Origin: Glaciihabitans tibetensis
GTDB taxonomy: Bacteria; Actinomycetota; Actinomycetes; Actinomycetales; Microbacteriaceae
DNA length: 64,000 nucleotides
Direction: 5' to 3'
Assembly: GCF_003003265.1 (NCBI RefSeq)
Contig: NZ_PVTL01000004.1
Span: forward strand, 1 to 64,000
Shown here piece after piece: positions 16,396 to 24,167 of this stretch (position 1 is the first letter of the stretch; each line of letters begins with the position of its first letter). The notes under the pieces are model-generated. The model was given only the letters and a program-made list of their open reading frames with translations. It had not been told where the DNA came from and ran no database searches. The position numbers were made by a program, and so were the translations under genes.

Positions 16396-17325
16396 TCAGT
16401 GCGACGTGCCGTCGTAGCGCGTAGCGAGGTAGTTTTCGAACGTCGTGGTGCCGTAGGGCGGGCCGGGCACCAGGTTGTGTCCCGTTGCGTAGCCGGCGAA
16501 CGTGGCGCCAGGCAGCGTGAGCGGCCAGATCGGGCGCTTGATCGAGGCTGCCTTCGCCCATGCCCGCGCGAGATTGCGGGCGGTGCGCTGCTCAGGTCCG
16601 CCGATGTCGGAAACTCGTCCCGCGGCATCCCCCTCGGCAAGCTCGGTGAGGCGCACAGCGACGTCGTCCACGGAAATAGGCTGGAAGGAGAAGGTCGGGG
16701 CAAACACGACGGGCGACCATCGCTGAAAGGCAAAGAGCCTCGCCACAAACGAGTGGAACTGGGTCACCCGCACGATCGTGTGCGGCACCGTCGATTGGCC
16801 GACGAGACTCTCGATCTGCAGCTTCGCCCGGTAGTAGCCCAGCGGGATCTCGTCTACGCCGACGATCGAGATGACGATCAGGTGGCGCACTGCTGCCTTC
16901 TCGCACGCGGCGATCAGATGCTGGGTGGCCGCGACGTCGCGCTTTCCGTTGGTCGTTGCCAGGTGGATGACGGTGTCCACACCGTCGACCGCCGCGGCCA
17001 CCCCGTGCCCGGAGACAAGATCGCCGTGCACCAGATGCCCGCGAGCCAGATGCGCGCGGTCGGAGAACGTCCGGTCGGGGTGTGTGCGCTCCGGGTGAGT
17101 CCGGTCGGGGTGGGCGCGGTCTGGGTGCGTGTCCGCCGCGCGCGAGCCGTCAGCCTCTGCTGACTCCGCAACGCCGGCGGGCTGCCCCTCCCCAGGGTGC
17201 CCACCGTCGGCGGGCGTGCCCTCGCCCCGGGTGAGGATACGAACGATGTGCCCGCGCGCCCGCAAGCGTGCAACAGTGGGACGGCCCAGATTGCCCGTGC
17301 CCCCGGTTACGAGGATCTCTGCCAC
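16396..17325 (-). CDS. NmrA-like NAD(P)-binding protein with a repeat-encoded insertion
   Basis: The 309-residue atypical short-chain dehydrogenase/NmrA protein begins ILVTGGTGNLGRPTV, a perfect dinucleotide-binding loop. Later family blocks are present (VDTVIHLATTN, HLIVISIVGVDEIPLGYYRAKL). The YYRAK stretch keeps a Tyr-x3-Lys-like pair. Between strand 2 (IVRILTRG) and HLVHGDL there is a roughly 60-residue hydrophilic insertion. Part of it is a run of HPDRT/HPERT pentapeptides from a 15-bp DNA repeat. In relatives this connection is a short loop, so the insertion looks recent. Oxidoreductase or redox-sensor function is not decided. Confidence 0.85.
   Translation of the reverse strand: MAEILVTGGTGNLGRPTVARLRARGHIVRILTRGEGTPADGGHPGEGQPAGVAESAEADGSRAADTHPDRAHPDRTHPERTHPDRTFSDRAHLARGHLVHGDLVSGHGVAAAVDGVDTVIHLATTNGKRDVAATQHLIAACEKAAVRHLIVISIVGVDEIPLGYYRAKLQIESLVGQSTVPHTIVRVTQFHSFVARLFAFQRWSPVVFAPTFSFQPISVDDVAVRLTELAEGDAAGRVSDIGGPEQRTARNLARAWAKAASIKRPIWPLTLPGATFAGYATGHNLVPGPPYGTTTFENYLATRYDGTSH
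17054..17128 (-). repeat. 15-bp tandem repeat, five units, inside the NmrA-like frame
   Basis: Units start at 17054, 17069, 17084, 17099 and 17114 (plus-strand GTCCGGTCGGGGTGT type). On the coding strand each gives an (A/T)HPDR-type pentapeptide. Confidence 0.88.
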
Positions 17326-17470
17326 GATGGGTCCTCTCGAGTGTGGTGTGTGCCCTCAGTATCCCGATCGGGCCGCACCCGCCCAAGCCCCCTTTGTGCC
17401 GCTCGCCCGAGTCGGCGGCGCACCGCAAGATTCGCAAGGGGCGGGGAAAGCCAGCCACGTCACCCCACTG

Positions 17471-18547
17471 TCACCCCGCGCGGCCCCACATCGGCTGCGC
17501 GGCCGCCTGCGGGCGAGACTGATGCCTGCACCGCACGCCAGGGTGTTGTGGGTTGGCGTCGCCGGGCACATTGTCGATGCGCAACACCTCATCGCCCGCG
17601 ACGACAAACGCCGCCCCGTCTGCGAACTCCACCGATGTCGGCAGGTCGAGTCCCCCGACAACCCGCGACAGGGAGCCGTCGCCGTTGACCCGCAGTAACC
17701 TGCCGGTTCTCGGCAGAGCCGTCGCCCCCGGGAGCGCATAGCCGCGCGAAAGCGCGTAGAGCGCATCACAGCCGGCGAACTCCACATCCACTAACGGGCT
17801 GTCACCCGACGCGACCTGCACCGCCTCGGACTCTCCTCCCAGAATCCCGACGACTCGGCCACGCTCGGCGCCATACGGCATTGACCCCGTCTGGGCGATG
17901 TACACGCTGCGGCCGAGCCTGGCGATTCCGGTCGGCGTCACGTTACCGAAGGTGAGGAGCACACTGACCTCGCCCTCCCGCGTGACCGCGAGCAGCCGCT
18001 CCCGCTGTCCGTCGGTGACCAGAAACCCGTGTTGCACGGGTTCTATAGCGGGAGCTAGCTCCTCCATCAGGGTCACCGGATTGTGCGGCGGATTCGCGCG
18101 TGTGAACGCACCGAGATCTGCGACCACGGTCCAGCTGTCCCGATCGTCGATGCGGTAGATGCCGTTCACCCGGTCGCCGCCGGGGCCGGCGTCCACATCG
18201 GCGACGAGGACATACGCAACCTGGCCGACGAACGCGATGTCGATCGGTCCACCGCTCATGGACAGAGGGGGCGGCAGCCCGGTGGCAAAAGTGGACTTCT
18301 CGCCCGTAGTGGTGTTCACCCGGATGACTTCGCCCGCCACCCGGTCCGTGACGTACAGGGCACCATCGGGTCCGATGGCGCTGCCGCCGGTGCCGTTCAG
18401 CCCGGAGGCGAGCACGCGAACCTTGAGGTGGTCGTCGCGAATCATCCCGCCCAGGAGGCGGTCATCGACCCCTGACTGCGGCGCACACGAAACGAGCATG
18501 GCCGCGGTGAGCGTCACCGCGAGCCATGCCGTCCGTGCGATCTTCAT
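17471..18547 (-). CDS. ScyD/ScyE-like secreted beta-propeller lipoprotein
   Basis: The 358-residue protein has a lipoprotein signal (AMLVSC, Cys21). A six-bladed NHL/SMP-30-like propeller follows, with repeated strands such as GGSAIGPDGALYVTDRVAGEVIRVNTTT and GFLVTDGQRERLLAV. This is the fold called ScyD/ScyE in annotation. The cyanobacterial name reflects scytonemin loci and should not be read as a function here. It is a clear tandem paralogue of the next gene, read from the same strand with a 6-bp gap. The extreme C-terminus (after NVPGDAN) is short and Arg-rich. Confidence 0.85.
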   Translation of the reverse strand: MKIARTAWLAVTLTAAMLVSCAPQSGVDDRLLGGMIRDDHLKVRVLASGLNGTGGSAIGPDGALYVTDRVAGEVIRVNTTTGEKSTFATGLPPPLSMSGGPIDIAFVGQVAYVLVADVDAGPGGDRVNGIYRIDDRDSWTVVADLGAFTRANPPHNPVTLMEELAPAIEPVQHGFLVTDGQRERLLAVTREGEVSVLLTFGNVTPTGIARLGRSVYIAQTGSMPYGAERGRVVGILGGESEAVQVASGDSPLVDVEFAGCDALYALSRGYALPGATALPRTGRLLRVNGDGSLSRVVGGLDLPTSVEFADGAAFVVAGDEVLRIDNVPGDANPQHPGVRCRHQSRPQAAAQPMWGRAG

Positions 18548-18553
18548 CGTGTC

Positions 18554-19699
18554 CTAACGGGTACCGCGGCCCCCGCCGTTCTGCGCATCATGGTGCCCGT
18601 GGTGGGTGCCGCTATCGTGCCCACCGTGGCCTCCGCCAAGCCAGCCGCCGGAGTCGGCGACGACGTTGTTGATCCGCAACACTTCGCCCTGGGCAACGAC
18701 GAACGCATCACCGCCCGCAAATGCCACCGCGGTCGGCAGGTTCAGGCCCTCGGCAACCGGGGTGAGCGTGCCGTCGTCGCCCACGCGCAGCAGCTCCCCG
18801 CTGTCCGGCAGAGCCGGCGAACCGGGAACCACGTCGCCGGGTGTGTCGCCCTGCGACAGTGCGTAGAGGGCTCCGCGGCTGGCGAACTCAACATCCACCA
18901 AGGCGCTATATCCGGAAGCCACCTCGGTCGCAACAGGATCTGACTTGGTGACCGCGACCACCTTGCCGTCCTCGGGCGCGTAGGGAACCGCTCCGAATTC
19001 GGTGATGTAGAACTCGCCCCGAGCGTTCGCGATGCCCGCTGGCACCACGTTGCCGAAGGCGATGAGCTCACTGACCTCGCCCTCCCAGTTGACCGCGAGC
19101 ACGCGGTTGTGGTGACCGTCGGTGACGAGGAACCCGTCGCGCGTGGCTTCCAGCGCGAACGGCACACCCTCGGTCAGTTCCACCGGATAGTCGGGCAGGT
19201 TCGCCGCGGAGAAGGCCCCGAGGTCGGCGAACACGGTCCAGCTGTCCGCGTCATCAATCCGGTAGATGCCGCTGACGTCGGTCGCGCCAAAGTCGACCCC
19301 GACGTTGGTGACGAGCGCATACGCGGTGTCGCCGACGAACGCGACGTCGATCACGCCGCCGACCGGGAACAGCGCTGGCGGAAGTCCGCTGGCGAAAACG
19401 GATGTCTCGCCGGTAGTTGTGTCCACCCGACTGATCTCACCCGTGACCCCCTCGGCAACGTAGAGTGCGCCGTCCGGGCCGATCGTCGCCCCGCTGGTGC
19501 CCTCGAACCCACTGGCGATGACCTCGGTCGTGACTTCGCCGCCGCCACCGCCGCCATCGCCTCCCCCACTGCCGCCTCCTCGACCTCCGCCCGGGTCGTC
19601 GCTCCAGTCGCCGTGCCCGCCACCGGCGAAAGCCGCCGAGGGAATGAGAAGTGCTGCGACGACGGTGCCGACGAACAACGCTGTTCTTTTGATAGCCAT
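18554..19699 (-). CDS. ScyD/ScyE-like secreted beta-propeller with Gly- and His-rich ends
   Basis: The 381-residue protein has a normal signal peptide (cleavage near PSAAFAGG), a Gly-rich linker at about residues 25-55, and a propeller with the same blades as its tandem neighbour. Shared blades include GATIGPDGALYVAEGVTGEI and GFLVTDGHHNRVLAV. The C-terminal 40 residues are Gly/His-rich (GGGHGGHDSGTHHGHH) and may bind metal ions. It lacks the lipobox Cys of its paralogue, so one copy is predicted to be tethered and the other released. It is the first gene of the pair, with the EI24 gene divergent. Confidence 0.86.
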   Translation of the reverse strand: MAIKRTALFVGTVVAALLIPSAAFAGGGHGDWSDDPGGGRGGGSGGGDGGGGGGEVTTEVIASGFEGTSGATIGPDGALYVAEGVTGEISRVDTTTGETSVFASGLPPALFPVGGVIDVAFVGDTAYALVTNVGVDFGATDVSGIYRIDDADSWTVFADLGAFSAANLPDYPVELTEGVPFALEATRDGFLVTDGHHNRVLAVNWEGEVSELIAFGNVVPAGIANARGEFYITEFGAVPYAPEDGKVVAVTKSDPVATEVASGYSALVDVEFASRGALYALSQGDTPGDVVPGSPALPDSGELLRVGDDGTLTPVAEGLNLPTAVAFAGGDAFVVAQGEVLRINNVVADSGGWLGGGHGGHDSGTHHGHHDAQNGGGRGTR

Positions 19700-19795
19700 T
19701 GGTTTTCTCCTTTTGCCTCAGGCTGCGTCGCCTTCTCGCGCCGGGTCAAGGAGCCCAATGGGCCATATTCGGCCCGTCACAAGTACCCTGAAGCA

Positions 19796-20599
19796 ATGCA
19801 GGCGACCTCCCCGACCGTCCCCGCCGGATTCGTCAGCGAGCTTTTCGCGGGGGTCGGGTATCTCGGCCGTGGATTCGGCATGTGGGTCACCTCGCCCCGC
19901 CTAATGCTCCTCGGCGCGATTCCGGCGCTCATCGTGGGGACGATCTATCTGGCCGCCATCATTTTCCTCGTGGTCAACCTCGATCCGGTCGCCACCTGGA
20001 TGACGCCGTTCGCCAACGACTGGGACGAAACCGCTCGCACCGTGATCCGGGTCGCCGCGACGCTCGCCATCGTGGTGGTCGCTGTGCTCCTCGCCGCCTA
20101 CACCTTTGCCGCCGTGACCCTCGTGGTGGGCGACCCGTTCTACGAGCGCATCTGGCGCGCGGTCGAAACCCGGCTCGGCGACGCTCCCGCTGACCTCAAC
20201 CTCGGCGTCTGGCGCTCCATGCTCAAAGCCATCGGCGACGGCATCCGCCTGCTCATCCCCGCCATCGGCGTCGGAATCCTGGTCTTCTTCTGCGGGCTCA
20301 TCCCGCTCGTCGGCACGCCGATCGCCCTCACCCTCGGGGCTGTCTTCGGTGGCTGGCTGCTGGTGGTCGAGCTCACCGGCTTCGCGTTCGACGCGCGCGG
20401 CTTCAGTGTGAAGAACCGCCGCCGTGCCCTCAAGGTGCGCCGCGCGCGGAGCCTCGGTTTTGGCATGGCCACGTACCTGCTGTTTCTCGTGCCGGTAGCC
20501 GCGGTCGTCGTGATGCCGTCCGCCGTGGCGGGTGCCGCGATGCTGAGTCGGGACACGCTCGCGGCCTCGGGCGATACGGCGGCGCGGCCCGCGAAGTAG
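19796..20599 (+). CDS. EI24/CysZ-like membrane protein
   Basis: Starting at ATG 19796 the 267-residue protein has the EI24 layout. A first membrane helix follows RGFGMWVTSPRLMLLGAIPALIV, a second is at about 80-105, and two more lie around GIRLLIPAIGVGILVFFCGLIPLVG and ALTLGAVFGGWLLVVELTG. A last helix sits near LLFLVPVAAVVVMPSAVAGA. Conserved blocks VGDPFYERIW and FSVKNRRRALKVRR are present. Family members include the CysZ sulfate permease, but most actinobacterial EI24 proteins have no known substrate. The longer open frame upstream is antisense to the ScyD/E-like gene and is rejected. Confidence 0.87.
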   Translation: MQATSPTVPAGFVSELFAGVGYLGRGFGMWVTSPRLMLLGAIPALIVGTIYLAAIIFLVVNLDPVATWMTPFANDWDETARTVIRVAATLAIVVVAVLLAAYTFAAVTLVVGDPFYERIWRAVETRLGDAPADLNLGVWRSMLKAIGDGIRLLIPAIGVGILVFFCGLIPLVGTPIALTLGAVFGGWLLVVELTGFAFDARGFSVKNRRRALKVRRARSLGFGMATYLLFLVPVAAVVVMPSAVAGAAMLSRDTLAASGDTAARPAK

Positions 20600-20644
20600 C
20601 GAAAGCAGGACGCTACCCGGTCAAGCCAAGTCGCGCCCTGGACC

Positions 20645-20672
20645 ACTTCGACTGAGAGCCGTATGTCGAAGT
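20645..20672. terminator. Hairpin between the convergent EI24 and CoiA-like genes
   Basis: ACTTCGAC (20645-20652) pairs perfectly with GTCGAAGT (20665-20672) over a 12-nt loop. There is no T-run; it may end transcription from both sides. Confidence 0.4.
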
Positions 20673-20776
20673 AGCCACGGTCTACAGGCAAATTTTGTAG
20701 GCCGCAGCGATGCGCCATTGATTTGTTGCGAAATCTCGCAAACTAACTTGTCCTAGCAGTCGATCATTCAGCAGTT

Positions 20777-22219
20777 CTAATGCCAGGCACCCTTCACGGT
20801 CGGTTTGAATACCGGGTGCGTCTGATTCCCGGGAAGCCTTTGGAGGACATGGTCCCGTTCCAGCTTGGAAAGATAGCGGGCAATCATTTTCAACGCATTC
20901 GGATCACCCATGTTTACTTCACGTGCGATGACTGCGTTGAAAGCTTCTCTGGTGTTGAAAGGCCGGTTTTGACCAGCGATCAGGTCAAAATAGATCACGC
21001 ACTGCCACCGAATCAGAACGCCCTCCGTGTCGACTTCACGATTCGGCTGGATGCGATCGACGGTTCTGGCGTCGAGGTACTCCCATATGAACTGGAACGC
21101 GCCGTTATCGACCCAATGTTGCGACCCAGCGAGAAGCGCTCGGATGGCAAGTATCTGTTGCTGGCAGCGTTCGACCCGCTCGCGGTGACGAGCTTCCCGT
21201 TCCCGATGTGTCGCTTCTCGAATCGGCTTCTCGTCCGCTTCGCGTCAGAGACGCTTTTGCTCTGCGAGGATCTGCCAGTGGCTTCGAAGCTCGGCTGCCC
21301 TGAAGTGCTGATTCCAATTGAATCGCCTAAGTTCAGTGGTTGAGTTGTGAAGTATCCGAAGCAAATCGCTACTGAATCCTTCCAATCGAGAAACATGGAA
21401 GCTTCCCAATGGGCGGACCTGTAAAGCGGCGTCCCGGGGCCGGTCGAGGACGTGAACAGGGTCGCGGGTCAGCCGGTCTGTGAAGGCGTCGTACTCGTAG
21501 TCCTCACTGACCGCGAATCCGACGATTTCATATTCCGGGTTCAAAAAAAATAGAGGTGATTTGGTCGCGACAACCGCCTGATGTGTCGGGTTGGGCTTCA
21601 GTCTGCCTGTGTGAGTGTCGAGATCTAAGTGGTTCTTCGTGTGGCCAAACAACCAGACGTCCAATATTTCTTGAGCTCGATATGACTCGTGTCTTGCCCG
21701 CCAATCGTCCGGCGTGATTGAGCTGTACTGGACCTCAAACGCGACTTTCAACCCGTCACGGTTTGTAATGAGCACGTCCGCCCGCCGCTCTCCCGCTTCA
21801 TTGGTGTACTCCTCGCGGCGGACGCGATAGTCCGGGTACGCCTTCTTAAGCCAGCTCTCGATAAGCGCGCACCCTTGCGAATGAAATATGGACTCGAGCG
21901 AGTGTCCACCCCCACCCGAAAAATGTTGCAAACCGTCCCGTTTCGTTGAGCGGTGAGCGCTCGTCAATCTCTCGGCGCATCCGGGGACCGGGCAAACGAG
22001 GTGTTCCCGAACAAACGGGCGATTGGCCTTTCCAGTGTCCTCATCGAGGTACCAGAGGTCTCCTGTATCGCGACGTCTGGCCCACACAAACGCACCCTCG
22101 CCGCCCTGCAACAGCGCGAGATCGTCCACGTGTCGGCCTTTGTATCTTCGCGGGGCCGCATGACCTAGTTCAGGTATCGACTCTGCAAGATTCGATGCGT
22201 CCACCATGGACTCGATCAT
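20777..22219 (-). pseudogene. CoiA-like competence nuclease-family gene interrupted by one in-frame TGA
   Basis: The upstream part (22219 to 21248) encodes a CoiA-like protein. It has a CPVPGC zinc-knuckle-like region with downstream HF, then a restriction-fold core (RADVLITNRDGLKVAFEVQY) typical of the CoiA nuclease-like domain. A TGA at 21245-21247 ends it at LAEQKRL. In exactly the same frame the sequence stays open and protein-like for 155 codons more (READEKPIREATHRERE, then WVDNGAFQFIWEYLDAR, then MIARYLSKLERDHVLQ) to a stop at 20777. Without the TGA it would be one 480-residue protein. The helix at the break has the same charged character on both sides. The start is uncertain (22300, 22219 or 22207). 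A nonsense mutation, a sequencing error or readthrough are all possible. Confidence 0.8.
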
Positions 22220-22455
22220 GGCAGGTGCGAGTCGTCCATTCCTGCCCAATGTCCAGTTGCCCGCTCCACAGATCGCGGAAACTGCAAAGTAATGTCGCAA
22301 CGAACGTTACACGCGTCTCTCGGGGGCAGAGCGGGCTACGATCTTCTCGCTATTCCCGACCCTCACCGCCGTCACGACTGAGCGATCGCCCGAAGGGCAT
22401 CCGAGTGGCAGGTCACCGCTACGCGGGACGGGTCGACGGTGTCGGTCGCCGTGGA

Positions 22456-22461
22456 TACGAT
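22456..22461 (+). promoter_or_regulatory. -10 element for a leaderless RibD/DHFR-like mRNA
   Basis: TACGAT (22456-22461) ends 6 bp before ATG 22468. A -35-like GTCGAC lies at 22432-22437 with an 18-bp spacer. Confidence 0.45.
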
Positions 22462-22467
22462 CCCGCT

Positions 22468-23025
22468 ATGGGACGCATACTTTTTGACAGCGCGACCACG
22501 ATAAATGGGTGGATCGCAGACACCAACAACTCACTCGCCTGGCTGTTTGCCGTCGATGGCGGCGACCATCCCGACGACGGCCTCTTTCCCGAGGGCGCGA
22601 CCGTCCTCGTCGAGGGATCAACCACCTACGAGTGGATGTTGAACGAGTTCGACATCCTGAACCATCCCGAGAAGTGGCACGAGTTTCACGCCGACCGGCC
22701 TACTTTCGTCTTCACTACCCGTGATCTTCCGGTGCCCGCGGGCGTGGACATCCGTTTTATGCAGGGGGATGTCGCCAGCGCGCTGCCCGCAATCCGCGCG
22801 GCCGCAGGTGACGGTGACATCTGGGTCGTGGGCGGCGGTGACCTGGCCGGCCAGTTCTACGATGCCGGGGCGCTCGACACCATCGCACTTTCTGTCGCAC
22901 CGGTGGCACTCGACGGCGGGGCTCCGGTGTTTCCGCGCCGCGTCGAGTCCGACCGGCTGCGGCTCGTCTCCGCCGAGGCCCACGGCCAGTTCGCACGGCT
23001 AATCTATGACGTCGTGCGCGGGTAA
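22468..23025 (+). CDS. Dihydrofolate reductase/RibD C-terminal-family protein
   Basis: The 185-residue protein has the RibD_C/DHFR fold. It opens with a MGRILFDSATTINGWIAD strand-loop, continues with VLVEGSTTYEWML and the reductase-type glycine loop IWVVGGGDLAGQFYDAG, and ends with FPRRVESDRLRLVSAEAHGQFARLIYDV. It should bind NADPH; the substrate is unknown and it is unlikely to be the housekeeping DHFR. A related but more distant gene is at 38141. The predicted mRNA is leaderless. Confidence 0.82.
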   Translation: MGRILFDSATTINGWIADTNNSLAWLFAVDGGDHPDDGLFPEGATVLVEGSTTYEWMLNEFDILNHPEKWHEFHADRPTFVFTTRDLPVPAGVDIRFMQGDVASALPAIRAAAGDGDIWVVGGGDLAGQFYDAGALDTIALSVAPVALDGGAPVFPRRVESDRLRLVSAEAHGQFARLIYDVVRG

Positions 23026-23056
23026 CGAACGAGAGACATGGCACGAAGCTGTCGCA

Positions 23057-24100
23057 TCAGGGTCGTGGTCTGGAGCCTCGGTGTCTCGGTTCGTCAGTCA
23101 CGGAGCGGCGTGCGCGGGGAGCATCAGCGTTTGCTGGTGCATCAGCGCTTGCTGATGTATCAGCGTTTGCTGGTGCATCGCCGCGCGCGAGTGCTACCAG
23201 CCCCATCGCGACTCCGGGCGTTGCCCACAGAGCGAGGGTGAGCCACAAAGCGGTCGCATTCGCGGCAGGGAAGTACGAGAGATCGCGGAGGAGGGTGGCC
23301 GTTGCTCCGGGAGGGAAGAGCTGGCCGATCACACCCCAGGGCTCGATAAGTGATTCGACCGGCGCGTTCGCCGAAGAGATCGGATTCGCGATGAGCAGGA
23401 AGAGCACGGGTCCGATGGCGATTCCCGGGCGTCCGACGATGGAGCTGAACCCGACGATCACCGCGCCGATTGCAAGGAGTGCGAGGGTGATGGCCGCGGC
23501 GTTGACCAGGTAGCTACCCTGGAGTGCTCCGAACAGGATTTGCAGGATTCCGGCCAGAACAAGACCGGCCGAGACCGAGTAGACGGCCAGCGCGATCAGG
23601 CGCCGCCCGGCGCCAGTGACGAGGATGGAGATACCTATGCCTCCCAGCATCCCGCCGAGAATAAGCGGGAAGGCTGCGGTCGTGAGTCCGACACCGCGCG
23701 GGTCGCTCGCTGCGAAGGGCACGATATCGGTGACGGTCGCGGCCTGTCTCTGCGCTATGGACACGAGGATCTGGGTTGGGAGGGCCCCCGCGGCGGACGC
23801 TATGAGTACCTCTGGGTCCTGATCGACAACGATGGCGCCGTACACGTCTCGGTCTCTGATTGCCGTGATTGCGGCCTGCCGACCGTCTACGGGCACGAAG
23901 TTGAACACGCCCGGAGAAGCCCTTTCGATCTCTGAGGCGAGACCGTCGACCACATCCTCTGGGCCGCTGACAGCCACCGGAAGGTTCTTCGCCTGGCTCG
24001 TGAAGCTGGGCCAGGAGAAAGCGAGAACCGCCAGCCCGACGACGGCCGCGAGGGTCAATCCGATCGCAATGATGCGGGACCAGGACGTGGGAGCATTCAT
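23057..24100 (-). CDS. ABC-2/YhgE-like multi-pass membrane protein with repeat tail
   Basis: From MNAPTSWSRI (ATG 24100; an ATG eight codons earlier is possible) the protein is 347 residues. One N-terminal membrane helix is followed by an extracytoplasmic domain of about 100 residues (LPVAVSGPEDVVDGL, then YGAIVVDQDPEVL). About five more helices follow, with the QLFPPGATATLLRD motif before the last. This matches ABC-2-type permease/YhgE-Pip-like proteins. No ATPase gene is adjacent. The C-terminal 35 residues are an Ala/Asp/Asn-rich tail made by an 18-bp tandem repeat. It is read downstream of and parallel to other minus-strand genes. Confidence 0.72.
   Translation of the reverse strand: MNAPTSWSRIIAIGLTLAAVVGLAVLAFSWPSFTSQAKNLPVAVSGPEDVVDGLASEIERASPGVFNFVPVDGRQAAITAIRDRDVYGAIVVDQDPEVLIASAAGALPTQILVSIAQRQAATVTDIVPFAASDPRGVGLTTAAFPLILGGMLGGIGISILVTGAGRRLIALAVYSVSAGLVLAGILQILFGALQGSYLVNAAAITLALLAIGAVIVGFSSIVGRPGIAIGPVLFLLIANPISSANAPVESLIEPWGVIGQLFPPGATATLLRDLSYFPAANATALWLTLALWATPGVAMGLVALARGDAPANADTSASADAPANADAPRARRSVTDEPRHRGSRPRP
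23122..23175 (-). repeat. 18-bp tandem repeat, three units, in the membrane-protein tail
   Basis: CATCAGCGTTTGCTGGTG, CATCAGCGCTTGCTGATG and TATCAGCGTTTGCTGGTG follow one another. On the coding strand they give the six-residue periodicity behind the DAPANA and DTSASA motifs. Confidence 0.88.
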
Positions 24101-24167
24101 GGCTTCGAATCCTTCAGTCTTCACGAAAGGTCACAAGAGACCAGATTGGTGAAACAGCACTTCTGGC

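Noticed and set aside
17471..19699. Scytonemin-type pigment locus
   Set aside because: Only the propeller fold resembles ScyD/E; no other scytonemin or pigment gene is present.
20780..21343. 187-codon plus-strand open frame in the CoiA-like region
   Set aside because: The minus strand continues the CoiA-like frame through this region without further stops and with better protein character.
21013..21396. 127-codon minus-strand open frame over the TGA break
   Set aside because: It is in a different frame from the CoiA-like protein, Ser/Arg-rich, and explained as a shadow.
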